A DNA stretch of 64,000 bases from CAZADA01 sp964568975 (GCA_964568975.1 CAZMSO010000006.1:47117-111116); one strand, 5' to 3'. Numbered from the stretch's first letter, positions 35,164 to 44,852 are shown. The notes: a model not told the origin generated them from the letters alone. Made by a program: numbers and translations.

Positions 35164-36630
35164 ATGAGCGGACCTTCGACCTACGTCCCGAAGACCGGTT
35201 TTGAGAAATGGCTCGACACGCGCTTGCCGATTGTGCGGCTGGCGTATGACAGCTTCGTGGATTTTCCCACGCCGAAGAACCTCAATTACTGGTGGACGTT
35301 TGGCGGCATTCTGTCCTTATGCCTGGTGATTCAAATCATCACCGGCATTGTGTTGGCTATGCATTATGTCGCGTCCACCGGCGGCGTCGGCGGCTTTCCG
35401 CCGATCGATTCTGCGTTTGGCAGCGTTCAGCGGATTGAGCGGGATGTGAACGCGGGTTGGCTGATCCAAAACATTCACGCCGTCGGCGCGTCGATGTTCT
35501 TCGTGGCTGTGTATATCCACATTTTCCGCGGCCTCTATTACGGGTCCTACAAAGCCCCGCGTGAGGTGCTGTGGATCCTTGGCGTTTTGATCTTCTTCTT
35601 GATGATTGCGACGGCCTTCATGGGGTATGTTCTGCCGTGGGGGCAGATGTCCTTCCATGGCGCGGCGGTGATCACGTCGCTGCTGGGCGCGGTGCCGTTT
35701 GTGGGCGAGGCGATTCAGACCTGGCTGCAGGGCGCGCCGAGTATTGGCAACGCCACTTTGAACCGGTTCTTCTCCCTGCACTATCTGTTGCCGTTCGTGA
35801 TCTTCGGCATTGTCGTGCTGCACGTTTGGGCGCTGCATGTGCCGGGCAACAACAACCCGTCGGGCGTAAGCGTGCGCAATGATGCGACGGGTTTGAAAGC
35901 CGACACGGTGCCCTTTCACCCCTATTACACCGTGAAAGACGCGTTCGCGATCGTGCTCTTTCTGATCTTGTTCGCCGCGTTTGTGTTTTACGAGCCGGAC
36001 GCTTTAGGGCACTCGGATAACTTCATTCCGGCCAACCCGTTGCAAACGCCGGCGCACATCGTCCCGGAATGGTACCTCCTGCCGTTCTATGCAATCTTGC
36101 GCGCTGTTCCGAGCAAGTTTGGCGGCGTGCTGTTGATGTTCGCCGCTATTGGCGTGCTGTTCGTGCTGCCGTGGCTCGATACGTCGAAAGTTCGGTCCAT
36201 GCGCTATCGGCCTTTAGCGCGCCAGGCGTTTCTCGGCTTCGTCATCGCCTGCTTGTGCCTGGGCTGGGCGGGGGCGAAAAACCCCGATGATTATGTGTTC
36301 GCCCTCGGCGAGCCGCGCTGGAGCGTGATTTACAGCGACGATTCCGGCGCGGAGGCGCGTGAGAGCTTCGCCACCGGCGCGGAGGCGAAAGCGTTCCGCG
36401 ATGGGCTGGCGAACCCTGAGACCGCCGCGTATGCGGAAGTTCCGCCGCCGGGGCTGACCTTCTTGTGGCTGGCGCGGATCTTCACGCTCTACTATTTCGC
36501 CTACTTCGTCGTCATCTTGCCGGTTCTCGGCGTGATTGAACGGCCGAAACCGCGTCCGGCCTCCATTGACGCCGCCGTGTTGGGCGGATCCTCGGGGCGG
36601 CCCGCGGCCGCGGCGGCGCCGGCGGAGTGA
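35164..36630 (+). CDS. petB: Cytochrome b of the bc1 complex, with inserted C-terminal loop
   Basis: 488 residues, eight predicted membrane helices, AGGAGA before the ATG. The haem and quinol-site motifs include MGYVLPWGQMSFHGAAVIT, LNRFFSLHYLLPF and the Qo-site PEWY in VPEWYLLPFYAILR. It is about 50 residues longer than usual. Between GWAGAKNPDD and FLWLARIFTLYYFAYF lies a soluble insert (EPRWSVIYSDDSGAEAR through ETAAYAEVPPPG) where most homologues have about ten residues. The C-terminal tail is Ala/Pro-rich. It lies within petABC. Confidence 0.97.
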   Translation: MSGPSTYVPKTGFEKWLDTRLPIVRLAYDSFVDFPTPKNLNYWWTFGGILSLCLVIQIITGIVLAMHYVASTGGVGGFPPIDSAFGSVQRIERDVNAGWLIQNIHAVGASMFFVAVYIHIFRGLYYGSYKAPREVLWILGVLIFFLMIATAFMGYVLPWGQMSFHGAAVITSLLGAVPFVGEAIQTWLQGAPSIGNATLNRFFSLHYLLPFVIFGIVVLHVWALHVPGNNNPSGVSVRNDATGLKADTVPFHPYYTVKDAFAIVLFLILFAAFVFYEPDALGHSDNFIPANPLQTPAHIVPEWYLLPFYAILRAVPSKFGGVLLMFAAIGVLFVLPWLDTSKVRSMRYRPLARQAFLGFVIACLCLGWAGAKNPDDYVFALGEPRWSVIYSDDSGAEARESFATGAEAKAFRDGLANPETAAYAEVPPPGLTFLWLARIFTLYYFAYFVVILPVLGVIERPKPRPASIDAAVLGGSSGRPAAAAAPAE

Positions 36631-36689
36631 CGCCGCGCGGTGACGGGCGTGTGGGGCGGCGTCGGAGCCGGTCGAGTTAGGAGCACATC

Positions 36690-37604
36690 ATGATCGGGCG
36701 TGTATTGGGCGACAAAGTTGGCGCAATCCTGACGGACTTAGCGAGTTTCGTCGGCGGCGGCGCCGTCGGCTTGGCGGTGGTGTTGGTGTTCGCCCCCGCG
36801 GCGGACGCCGCAGGCGGCGCGAAAGCGCCGGAGCACCACCATTGGCACTTCGACGGCCCGTTCGGCGCGTATGATCAAGCCGCGCTCCAGCGTGGATATC
36901 AAGTTTACAAACAGATCTGCGCGGCGTGCCACTCTATGGATTATGTCGCCTTCCGCCATCTCGGCGAACAGGGCGGCCCGTTTCACGACGACGAATATGC
37001 AAACCCCAACGACAATCCTGTGGTTCAGGCCGTCGCGCGTCAATTCGGCGAAGAAGTGCGCGAAATCACGGTGATCGATGATTACGGCGACGAAGCGACG
37101 CGTTTGCCGACGACATCCGATTACATTCCCGCGCCTTTCAAGAACGAAGCCCAGGCGCGCTCCATCAATGGCGGTGCTTATCCGCCGGACTTCTCCGTAA
37201 TCGTCAAAGCCCGTCACCATGGGGCGGATTACATCCGCTCCCTGTTGCTCGGCTATCAGTATGACGTTCCTGAAGAACTGGACGTGCCCCTCGGCCAGTA
37301 TTGGAATCCGTATTATGCGGGCGATGTGTCCGGCAATTGGTCGGGTGATCCGTCGAAAGTGCCCTATGGCGGCTTCATCGCCATGGCGCAGCCGCTTTAT
37401 GACGGCATGGTCGAGTATGCCGACGGCACTGAAGCCACGGTGGAGCAAATGGCCACGGATGTGGCGGAGTTCCTCACCTGGGCGGCGGATCCCCACCTTG
37501 CCGCGCGCAAAAGCTTGGGGGTGTCGGTGGTGTTTTATTTGATTATTTTGGCTGGTCTTCTGTGGGTCTCCTACCACCAGATTTGGCGCAACGTAAAACA
37601 CTGA
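36690..37604 (+). CDS. petC: Cytochrome c1
   Basis: 304 residues. AGGAG precedes the ATG. A hydrophobic N-terminal signal is followed by the haem c site CAACHSMDYVAFRHL. The sixth-ligand Met lies in the FIAMAQPLYDG segment. A C-terminal anchor helix (LGVSVVFYLIILAGLLWVSY) is followed by HQIWRNVKH. It accepts electrons from the Rieske protein and passes them to soluble or membrane cytochrome c. Last gene of petABC, followed by a strong terminator. Confidence 0.97.
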   Translation: MIGRVLGDKVGAILTDLASFVGGGAVGLAVVLVFAPAADAAGGAKAPEHHHWHFDGPFGAYDQAALQRGYQVYKQICAACHSMDYVAFRHLGEQGGPFHDDEYANPNDNPVVQAVARQFGEEVREITVIDDYGDEATRLPTTSDYIPAPFKNEAQARSINGGAYPPDFSVIVKARHHGADYIRSLLLGYQYDVPEELDVPLGQYWNPYYAGDVSGNWSGDPSKVPYGGFIAMAQPLYDGMVEYADGTEATVEQMATDVAEFLTWAADPHLAARKSLGVSVVFYLIILAGLLWVSYHQIWRNVKH

Positions 37605-37637
37605 CGCCGCGCGGCGCGCCACGCTAAGAGGGTCTGT

Positions 37638-37669
37638 AAGGCCGGCCGCCAGACGCGCGGCCGGCCTTT
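37638..37669 (+). terminator. Intrinsic terminator of the petABC operon
   Basis: Perfect 12-bp stem AAGGCCGGCCGC (37638-37649) / GCGGCCGGCCTT (37657-37668) with a 7-nt loop and TTTCT following. It lies 34 nt after the petC stop and 19 nt before mtnP. Confidence 0.82.
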
Positions 37670-37687
37670 CTGTGAAGGGGATCGGGC

Positions 37688-38593
37688 ATGACGACGTGGA
37701 CGCTGGGCGTGATCGGCGGCTCCGGCCTTTATGAGCTGAACGGTCTTGAGGATGTGCGCGAGGAACGCATCGACACCCCCTGGGGCGCGCCGTCGGATGC
37801 GTTGATCCGTGGACGCCTTCAGGGCGTGGAGCTTGTGTTCTTGCCCCGCCACGGCCGCGGCCATGCGCTCAGCCCAAGCGATGTGAATTATCGCGCCAAC
37901 ATCGACGCGCTCAAACGCGCTGGCTGCACCGACGTCGTGGCGTTCTCCGCCTGCGGCTCCTTGCGCGAAGCGCTTGAACCGGGAACCTTTGTGGCCGTCG
38001 ACCAATACGTCGACCGCACCTTCGCCCGCGCGAAGAGTTTTTTCGGCGCGGGTTGCGTCGCTCATGTCGGTTTTGCGCACCCGGTGTGTGAACGCCTGAG
38101 CGCGCTTGCGGCCGAGGCCGGACGGCGCGCCGGCGCCCGCATCTGTGAGGGCGGCGCGTATATGATTATGGAGGGGCCTCAATTCTCGACCCGCGCGGAG
38201 AGCGCGCTGTATCGCGCCTGGGGCTGCGACCTTATCGGCATGACCAACATGCCCGAAGCCAAGCTCGCCCGCGAAGCCGAGCTTCCCTACGCCGCCATCG
38301 CCATGGTCACCGATTATGATTGCTGGCATGAAGACTACGGCCATGTGGACGTGCCGTCCGTGCTCGCGGTGATGCGCGAGAACGCCGCCCACGCCCGCGC
38401 ATTGGTCCGCGCTCTCGCGGAGACCCTGGGCACGACGCCGCGGACCGAGAGCCCCCAAGGGATCGAACGCGCGCTTGACGGCGCGATCATCACCGCGCCG
38501 GAGGCCCGCGACCCCGCTCTCCTCGCCAAGCTCGACGCCGTGGCGGGCCGCGTGTTGGGCCGCGCGCCCGCCGGGGTGGAGGCGAAGGCGTGA
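37688..38593 (+). CDS. mtnP: S-methyl-5'-thioadenosine phosphorylase
   Basis: 301 residues. Phosphorolyses methylthioadenosine to adenine and methylthioribose-1-phosphate. Motifs: LGVIGGSGLYEL at the start, FLPRHGRGHALSPSDVNYRAN, FSACGSLREALEPGTFV, the substrate pocket MIMEGPQFSTRAES and LIGMTNMPEAKLAREAELPY. The TNMPEA pattern distinguishes MTA phosphorylase from purine nucleoside phosphorylases. Its stop overlaps the GST start; apt, which would reuse the adenine released, follows. Confidence 0.96.
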   Translation: MTTWTLGVIGGSGLYELNGLEDVREERIDTPWGAPSDALIRGRLQGVELVFLPRHGRGHALSPSDVNYRANIDALKRAGCTDVVAFSACGSLREALEPGTFVAVDQYVDRTFARAKSFFGAGCVAHVGFAHPVCERLSALAAEAGRRAGARICEGGAYMIMEGPQFSTRAESALYRAWGCDLIGMTNMPEAKLAREAELPYAAIAMVTDYDCWHEDYGHVDVPSVLAVMRENAAHARALVRALAETLGTTPRTESPQGIERALDGAIITAPEARDPALLAKLDAVAGRVLGRAPAGVEAKA

Positions 38594-39267
38594 GCGCCGC
38601 GGACGCCGATGACGGGCCGCTCACGCTTGTTGTTGGCGATCGGGCCTATTCGTCTTGGTCGCTGCGCGGCTGGCTCGCCCTGCGCAAAGCAGGCGTCGCC
38701 TTTGAGGAGCGGCTGGTCCGCCTCGACACCGCGACCATGGCCGCGGAGCTTGCAGCGCTTTCGCCTGCGCGCACTGTGCCGGTGCTGCAGGCCGGCGCGC
38801 TTGTGGTTTGGGACAGCCTGGCGATTGGGGAGTGGGCGGGCGAGCGTGCGCCGAGCCTCTGGCCCGCGGATCCCGCCCGGCGCGCGGAGGCCCGGGCTGC
38901 GACGGCGACCATGCATGCGGGCTTTCCCGCCATCCGTCGCGATTATCCCATGAACCTGCACCGCGTGGAGACGCCCCGGCGCACCGCCGCTGGCGCGGAT
39001 GCACAGGCGCAGCTCGCCCATCTCGACGCGTTTTTGAGCGGGCTTCTCGCGCGCGCGGAAGGTGGCGGCCTGTTCGGCGCGTGGAGCCTAGCCGACGCCG
39101 CTTACACGCCCATGATCAGCCGGCTGCGCAGCTACGGCCTGTGGGACCGCGTGTCGGAGCCCGTGCGCGCCTATGGCGCGCGCCTGCTCGAGGATCCCGA
39201 TGTCAAAGCGTGGGAGGAGGCCGCGCGCGCCGATCCGGTGCGCCTCGCCCATGTCGACGCGCTGTAG
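38590..39267 (+). CDS. Glutathione S-transferase family protein
   Basis: 225 residues, GTG start overlapping the mtnP stop. The N-terminal thioredoxin fold begins LTLVVGDRAYSSWSLRGWLA. The Ser/Tyr-rich SSWSLR occupies the glutathione-activation position, and SPARTVPVLQAG supplies the cis-Pro. The C-terminal domain is all-helical. The pattern is like a YfcF/zeta-like GST branch. Substrate is unknown. It sits between mtnP and apt, an arrangement I recall from other alphaproteobacteria. Confidence 0.88.
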   Translation: MSAADADDGPLTLVVGDRAYSSWSLRGWLALRKAGVAFEERLVRLDTATMAAELAALSPARTVPVLQAGALVVWDSLAIGEWAGERAPSLWPADPARRAEARAATATMHAGFPAIRRDYPMNLHRVETPRRTAAGADAQAQLAHLDAFLSGLLARAEGGGLFGAWSLADAAYTPMISRLRSYGLWDRVSEPVRAYGARLLEDPDVKAWEEAARADPVRLAHVDAL

Positions 39268-39344
39268 CGTATTTGGGCGCCGGCCGGCTTGGCGTTTTGC
39301 GGCGCCGCACGCTAGCGTGGCGAAAACGCTGGGGGAGCATGCCC

Positions 39345-39872
39345 ATGGATTTGCGCGACGCCATCCGCACTATTCCTGACCATCCCAAGCCGGGGATTCT
39401 GTTTCGCGACATCACGACGCTGTTGGGCGACGCTGCGGCGCTGCGCCAGGCGGTGGCGGATTTGGCGGCGGCCTTTCCCACCGATGGCGTCGATCATGTG
39501 GCGGGGATTGAAGCGCGCGGCTTTATTCTTGGCGGCGCAGCGGCGTGTCAGCTGGGCGTCGGCTTTATCCCCGTGCGCAAGCGCGGCAAGCTCCCGCATC
39601 AGACGCTGATTGAGGAGTACGAGCTCGAATACGGCGAAGACGCGGTGGAGATCCATGTCGACGCCGCCCGCCCGGGCCAGCGCATTCTCGTCATTGACGA
39701 CCTCATCGCCACCGGCGGCACGGCGGCGGCGGCCATCAACCTCATCCGCAAAGCGGGGGCGGAGGTGGTCGGCGCGGCGTTTGTCGTGGATTTGCCGGAC
39801 CTTGGCGGGGCGGCGAAGATTCGCGCGCTGGGCGTGCCTGTGACGAGCCTCGTGGCGTTTCCCGGGCACTGA
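39345..39872 (+). CDS. apt: Adenine phosphoribosyltransferase
   Basis: 175 residues. The ATG at 39345 has GGGGGAG 7 nt upstream. It starts MDLRDAIRTIPDHPKPGILF with DITTLLGD, a family hallmark. The PRPP loop is ILVIDDLIATGGTAAAAI. GIEARGFILGGA, RKRGKLPHQT and YELEYGEDAVEIH match APRT. It salvages adenine, including that released by MtnP two genes upstream. The stop is only 5 nt from the stop of the convergent histidine kinase gene. Confidence 0.96.
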   Translation: MDLRDAIRTIPDHPKPGILFRDITTLLGDAAALRQAVADLAAAFPTDGVDHVAGIEARGFILGGAAACQLGVGFIPVRKRGKLPHQTLIEEYELEYGEDAVEIHVDAARPGQRILVIDDLIATGGTAAAAINLIRKAGAEVVGAAFVVDLPDLGGAAKIRALGVPVTSLVAFPGH

Positions 39873-39877
39873 TGGGG

Positions 39878-41644
39878 CTAGGACGCCGCCGCCTGTGCAT
39901 GGGCGGCGTCATCGACAAACGCGCGCAGGGCGTTGACCAGCTCCAGCCGATTAATCGGCTTGCCCACAAACGCGTCCATGCCGGCGTCCGCATACTCGTG
40001 GATTTGATGCGCCATCACATTGGCCGTCAGCGCAATGATCGGCGTGCGCGGGCGTCCCGCCTCCGCTTCGAGCCGGCGGATCTCCCGCGTCGCCTCCACG
40101 CCGTCCATCAAGGGCATTTGCACATCCATCACGATGACGTCGAAGTCGCGCACCGCCCAGGTGTTGATCGCCTCTAGCCCATGCTCGGCGAAGACCAATG
40201 TCGGGCCGAGCGGCTCCAGCAACGCTTGCAGCACGGCGCGGTTCACCACCTGATCCTCAACAGCCAGAATGCACACACCGTCGAGGCGCGAGGCGTCCGC
40301 GCCGTCCGCGCTGGCGTTGCGGGGCGCGTCGCGGCGCTCGCTCCCGCGCTCCACCACCAGCCGCGCGGTGAAGGTCGAGCCAGCGCCGGGGCGGCTGTCC
40401 ACTGTGATGTCGCCGCCCATCAAGACCGCCAGTTCCCGCGAGATCGCGAGGCCAAGGCCCGTACCGCCATGACGGCGGCTGACGGACTGATCCGCTTGCG
40501 TGAACGGAGAGAACAAGGTCTCCAACGCCTCCTCAGACAGTCCCGCGCCAGTGTCTTCAACCCGAATGGCGAGCGTGACGGCGTCGGCGTCAGCGTCCTC
40601 CGCTGCGTTCGCATCAGCCCCCACGTGCACGGCGACGTGACCCTGGTCAGTGAACTTGATGGCGTTGGAGACCAGATTGCTAATCACTTGGCGGATGCGG
40701 GTGGCGTCGCCGACCAACAAGCGCGGCAGCCCATCATCGACCGTGATGGTGAACAGCAGCCCTTTTTCGTCGGCTTTGAGGGCGAACGCAGCTTCCACAG
40801 ATCGCATCAAATCGCACAGATCAAACGGCGTGACGTGGATTTCGACTTTGCCGGCTTCGACTTTTCTGAGGTCGAGAATATCGTTGAGAATTCGCATCAA
40901 CGCATCGCCGGATTCATTGATGATGTTGACGCGTTCGAGTTGTTTGGCGCTCAGATCTTCGGTTCGCAGTATTTGCGTCATTCCCAAAATAGCGTTCATG
41001 GGCGTGCGAATTTCATGACTCATATTGGCGAGAAAGCGCGATTTCAGTTCGCTCACCGCCTCCGCACGCTCGCGTTCCCCTTGAAGTTCGGCATTGATGT
41101 CCAGCAAGCGCTTTGACTGCACTTTGTAGATTTGCGCGTAGCCAAAGCCGACTGTCGCGACAGAGACAATCGCGATCGCGGTGATCATAATCCTCATATT
41201 TACATGGAAGTCCGCACCAGTGTGCATCGCCATGACTTTGATCGCGGCGATCATCGCCAGGGTGACGACGGTGAAGATGGCCAGGCCGCGAGTGTTCATG
41301 AGGAACGCCGCCGCCAGCGGGATCGCGCAAATAATCGCAAGGGCGTAAGACTGCGGCCCGCCCGTGATGAGAATGTAGGCAAGGTTGACCAACGATACGC
41401 CGGAGACGAGAAGTAGACTGCTGAGGAAAACGGATCGGCGAAGCCTCAGTAAGGCAATAATGGCACAATAATATGCAATGGCGGCCGGGCCAAGAACGCG
41501 TCGCGTTGACCAACCATATTGAAGGAGTGCGTTGACGGTGAGAATGCTCGTGATGAGGATGAACGTCACGCACATGAATTCGATGCATCGCGCGCGGATG
41601 CGATCGACTTCTGGCAGCTCCGCGTATGGATGTCTTGAAAACAT
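39878..41644 (-). CDS. Hybrid sensor histidine kinase with receiver domain
   Basis: 588 residues. Residues 20-170 form about six membrane helices with short loops and no obvious periplasmic sensor domain. A short coiled coil (QSKRLLDINAELQGERERAE) leads to the HisKA domain with H210 in NMSHEIRTPMN. The ATPase has its N box around N327 (VSNAIKF), G1 at DTGAG (364-368) and G2 at GGTGLGL (393-399). A linker leads to a receiver domain with phospho-acceptor D507 (VIVMDVQMP) and the KP motif in FVGKPIN. There is no HPt domain or output regulator next door, so its partner is unknown. The first 500 nt are slightly more A/T-rich. Confidence 0.93.
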   Translation of the reverse strand: MFSRHPYAELPEVDRIRARCIEFMCVTFILITSILTVNALLQYGWSTRRVLGPAAIAYYCAIIALLRLRRSVFLSSLLLVSGVSLVNLAYILITGGPQSYALAIICAIPLAAAFLMNTRGLAIFTVVTLAMIAAIKVMAMHTGADFHVNMRIMITAIAIVSVATVGFGYAQIYKVQSKRLLDINAELQGERERAEAVSELKSRFLANMSHEIRTPMNAILGMTQILRTEDLSAKQLERVNIINESGDALMRILNDILDLRKVEAGKVEIHVTPFDLCDLMRSVEAAFALKADEKGLLFTITVDDGLPRLLVGDATRIRQVISNLVSNAIKFTDQGHVAVHVGADANAAEDADADAVTLAIRVEDTGAGLSEEALETLFSPFTQADQSVSRRHGGTGLGLAISRELAVLMGGDITVDSRPGAGSTFTARLVVERGSERRDAPRNASADGADASRLDGVCILAVEDQVVNRAVLQALLEPLGPTLVFAEHGLEAINTWAVRDFDVIVMDVQMPLMDGVEATREIRRLEAEAGRPRTPIIALTANVMAHQIHEYADAGMDAFVGKPINRLELVNALRAFVDDAAHAQAAAS

Positions 41645-41761
41645 GTCCGCCCGATGATCAGCGCGTCGGCGCGATCAGTGTCCTTGAGACGTGTCACGTT
41701 AGGACGTCGGCGGTAAAAAGGCGGTGAAGGCCGCGCGCGCCCCGTCCGGCGGCGACCGGCG

Positions 41762-43144
41762 TCAAACGGGGATGATCGCCGCCTCGGCGTGGAGGTCATA
41801 GCCGTCCGCCGCCGTCACGCGCGCCGTCACGACATCGCCCGCCAGAGCGCCCCCGACGCCTGTGACATGCACGACGCCGTCAATCTCGGGCGCGTCGGCC
41901 TTAGTCCGTCCGACAGCCGCACCGTCGCCCGCCACAGCGTCCAGCAGCACGTCCACGCGCCGGCCCACTTGGCGCTGACCGCGGGCGGCCGCGATCGCGG
42001 CCTGGACGGCCATGGCGCGGTCAAAGCGCTCCTGTTTGACCTCCGCAGGCACGTGGCCCGGAAGGGCGTTGGAAGCCGCGCCGGCCACATCTTCGTATTG
42101 GAAGAAGCCGGCGCGATCGATGCGCGCGTCTTTGAGCCAGTCGAGCAGGAACGCGAACTCCTCCTCGCCCTCGCCCGGATGACCGACAATGAAGGTGGAG
42201 CGGATTGCGAGCTCCGGACAGATCGCGCGCCAGGCCGCTATGCGCTCAAGCATTCTCTCCTGATTGGCCGGCCGGCGCATGGCCTTCAAGACTGTCGGGC
42301 TGGCGTGCTGAAAGGGAATGTCGAGATAAGGCAGGATCTTGCCCTCGGCCATCAGCGGGATGACCTGGTCCACATGGGGGTAGGGGTAGACGTAATGGAG
42401 GCGCACCCACAGGCCGGTCTCGGCGGCGATCTCGCCCAGCGCGGCGCAGAGATCCACAAACCGCGCCGCCACCGGCCGCCCGCCGCCGCGCCGCCCGAGC
42501 CAGGGGCTTTCGGCGTACTTCACGTCGACGCCATAGGCTGAGGTGTCTTGGCTGATGATCAGCAGCTCTTTCACGCCCGCGTCCGCCAGGCGTTCCGCCT
42601 CCGCCAGCACGGCGTTGGCCGGTCGTGAGACCAGATCCCCGCGCAGGCTCGGAATGATGCAGAACCGGCAGCGATTGTTGCAGCCCTCAGAGATCTTCAA
42701 ATAGGCGTAATGGCGCGGTGTGAGCTTCAGCCCCTGCGGCGGCACCAGGTCGAGGCGCGGATCGGCGGCGGGGGGAAGGTGGGCGTGCACCGCCTCCATC
42801 ACAGCCTCATACTGATGCGGGCCCGTGACGGCGAGCACGCGCTCGGGAATGCGGGCGGCGGCGGCCTCATCGCCCGCCAAGCAGCCCGTAACGATCACGC
42901 GGCCATTGGCGTCGAGCGCCTCCGCGATCGCCTCCAGCGATTCTTCCTGGGCGCTGTCGAGAAAGCCGCAGGTGTTCACCAGCACGAGGTCTGCGCCTTC
43001 ATAATCGGGGCTCAGCGCATAACCTTCCGCGCGCAGGCGCGTCACGATGCGCTCGGAATCCACCAGCGCCTTGGGGCAGCCCAAGGAGACCACGCCGATG
43101 GTCGGCGGTTTGGCGGGCGCGGGGGGATCGCCGACGTCAGTCAT
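41762..43144 (-). CDS. rimO: Ribosomal protein S12 methylthiotransferase RimO
   Basis: 460 residues. Adds a methylthio group to an aspartate of S12. The N-terminal UPF0004 domain carries cluster Cys in VSLGCPKALVDSE and NTCGFLDSAQEE. The radical-SAM motif CNNRCRFC is in KISEGCNNRCRFCIIPS. SFIVGHPGEGEEEF-like and FFQYEDVAGAASNALP segments favour RimO over MiaB. A C-terminal TRAM domain follows. Monocistronic or cotranscribed from the grxD side, which is 200 nt upstream; that spacer shows nothing I can name. Confidence 0.95.
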   Translation of the reverse strand: MTDVGDPPAPAKPPTIGVVSLGCPKALVDSERIVTRLRAEGYALSPDYEGADLVLVNTCGFLDSAQEESLEAIAEALDANGRVIVTGCLAGDEAAAARIPERVLAVTGPHQYEAVMEAVHAHLPPAADPRLDLVPPQGLKLTPRHYAYLKISEGCNNRCRFCIIPSLRGDLVSRPANAVLAEAERLADAGVKELLIISQDTSAYGVDVKYAESPWLGRRGGGRPVAARFVDLCAALGEIAAETGLWVRLHYVYPYPHVDQVIPLMAEGKILPYLDIPFQHASPTVLKAMRRPANQERMLERIAAWRAICPELAIRSTFIVGHPGEGEEEFAFLLDWLKDARIDRAGFFQYEDVAGAASNALPGHVPAEVKQERFDRAMAVQAAIAAARGQRQVGRRVDVLLDAVAGDGAAVGRTKADAPEIDGVVHVTGVGGALAGDVVTARVTAADGYDLHAEAAIIPV

Positions 43145-43345
43145 CGCTGCGGCATAGCATACGCCGCGCGGAACGAAAGACGTGTCGGGCGGGGCGGCTC
43201 ATTCGCGACTGTGCGCGCGCTGTCGACGCAGAACGCGCTCGACACACGCGACGTCTCTCTCACTTCGAGACGAGCGCGGTCGGGCGTCTTGGCGAGCCGT
43301 CCACATGGCCAGGCGCCGCGTCTTCACAGGCGCATCCGCGTGCGC

Positions 43346-43684
43346 TTAAGCGGCGGCCTCAAGCACGCCTTTGTCGGCGAGAAAGGTCCGCAACTCGCCG
43401 GTTTCAAACATCTCGCGAATGATGTCGCACCCGCCGACGAACTCGCCCTTCACATAAAGCTGCGGAATGGTCGGCCAGTCGGAAAACGCTTTAACGCCCT
43501 CGCGGATCTCAGCGCGCTCAAGCACGTTCACGGATTCATAATCGACGCCCAAATGATCAAGGATCTTCGCCACCGTGGCGGAGAAGCCGCACTGAGGAAA
43601 CACGGGCGTGCCCTTCATAAAGAGCATCACGTCCGAGCCCGAGACCAAGCCCTGCAGTTCTTCGCGCACCGCCTCATCCGCCAT
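43346..43684 (-). CDS. grxD: Monothiol glutaredoxin (Grx4 type)
   Basis: 112 residues. The active-site CGFS (Cys32) is in VFPQCGFSATV. LFMKGTPVFP, WPTIPQLYVKGEFVGGCDI and a C-terminal TFLADKG match the [2Fe-2S]-carrying monothiol class that pairs with BolA proteins. In many relatives a bolA gene lies directly upstream; none is visible here. It is divergent from the HMG-CoA-lyase-type gene with a 228-nt spacer. Confidence 0.96.
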   Translation of the reverse strand: MADEAVREELQGLVSGSDVMLFMKGTPVFPQCGFSATVAKILDHLGVDYESVNVLERAEIREGVKAFSDWPTIPQLYVKGEFVGGCDIIREMFETGELRTFLADKGVLEAAA

Positions 43685-43912
43685 GGGATCACCCTTCAGT
43701 CGTCGCCGTTTGTGTCACCTCTCCGCAGCTAAGGGGCGCGCGCGTCAGCGTCAAGCGCGCAGGGGCGCGACACGCCCGCACACACTGTGGCGGCCCGATG
43801 CGGCGCCCTTAGGGTTGAGACGGGTGCGGCGGCGGCGCATGGTCAGTTGACCCGCGCGCCCTGCGAGCCCAGCCTCCCGGCGTGCGGGCTCTGTCGGACG
43901 CAGGAGGTGGCG

Positions 43913-44842
43913 ATGGCTGATGCGGTGGAGATTATTGAAGTCTCCCCCCGGGATGGCTTGCAAAACGAACCTGAGACTCAGCCGACGGCCATGAAAGTGG
44001 AGCTGATCCGCCGCGCGGTGGCGGCCGGCGTGCGCCGCATTGAGGTCGCAAGCTTCGTCCATCCCAAGCGCGTGCCGCAAATGGCCGACGCTGAGGCCGT
44101 GGCGGCGGCGCTCGGCCCCACGCCCGGCGTGACGCGCATCGGCTTGGTGCTCAATGATCGCGGCGCGGAGCGGGCGTTGGCCGCCGGCGTCGATGAGCTG
44201 GGCGCGGTCTGCGCGGCGAGCGATGGTTTTGCAACCCGCAATCAAGGCCAGACCTCTGACGAGACCGTGGAGACCTGCATCGCCATTCTCGAGAAGGCCC
44301 GCGCCGCTGGCCGCTCCGCCCAAGTGACGATCTCCACCGTGTTCGGCTGTCCCTTTGACGGGGAGGTCGCGCCCGCGCGGGTCGGCGCGATCGTGGGTCG
44401 CCTCGCCGAAGCGGGTCCGCGCGAGATCGCCCTCGCCGACACCATCGGCGCGGCCGCCCCGCCGCAAGTGCGTGCGGTGCTCACGCAAGCCCGCGCCGCC
44501 GCGCCGCAGACGCCGCTTAGGCTTCATTTCCACAACACCCGCAACACGGCGCTGGCCAACGCGTTCGCCGGCTACGAGGCGGGCGTGCGCCGCTTTGACG
44601 GCTCTATCGGGGGTGTCGGCGGGTGCCCGTTTGCGCCGGCCGCCACCGGCAACGTGCCCACCGAGGACGTGGTCTACATGTTCGAGCGCGCGGGCGTCGC
44701 CACGGGCCTTGATCTCGACGGCTTGATCGCGACGGCGCGCTGGCTGAGCGAGGTCATGGGCCGGCCGCTGCCCGGTATGACCAGCCGCGCGGGACCCTTC
44801 CCCCGCATTGTGCACGACGCCGTCGCGTCGGCGGCGGGCTAG
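43913..44842 (+). CDS. Hydroxymethylglutaryl-CoA lyase family protein
   Basis: 309 residues from the ATG at 43913, with CAGGAGGTGG upstream. The DRE-TIM barrel signature is IIEVSPRDGLQNEPE, with RIEVASFVHPKRVPQMADAE. The metal-binding histidines are in RLHFHNTRNTALAN, and the lyase Cys loop is IGGVGGCPFAP. GNVPTEDVVYMFE closes the barrel. It would cleave HMG-CoA (leucine breakdown) to acetoacetate and acetyl-CoA, or act on a related substrate. No other leucine-degradation gene is adjacent. The MFS gene starts 11 nt downstream. Confidence 0.9.
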   Translation: MADAVEIIEVSPRDGLQNEPETQPTAMKVELIRRAVAAGVRRIEVASFVHPKRVPQMADAEAVAAALGPTPGVTRIGLVLNDRGAERALAAGVDELGAVCAASDGFATRNQGQTSDETVETCIAILEKARAAGRSAQVTISTVFGCPFDGEVAPARVGAIVGRLAEAGPREIALADTIGAAAPPQVRAVLTQARAAAPQTPLRLHFHNTRNTALANAFAGYEAGVRRFDGSIGGVGGCPFAPAATGNVPTEDVVYMFERAGVATGLDLDGLIATARWLSEVMGRPLPGMTSRAGPFPRIVHDAVASAAG

Positions 44843-44852
44843 GGGCGCGCGC

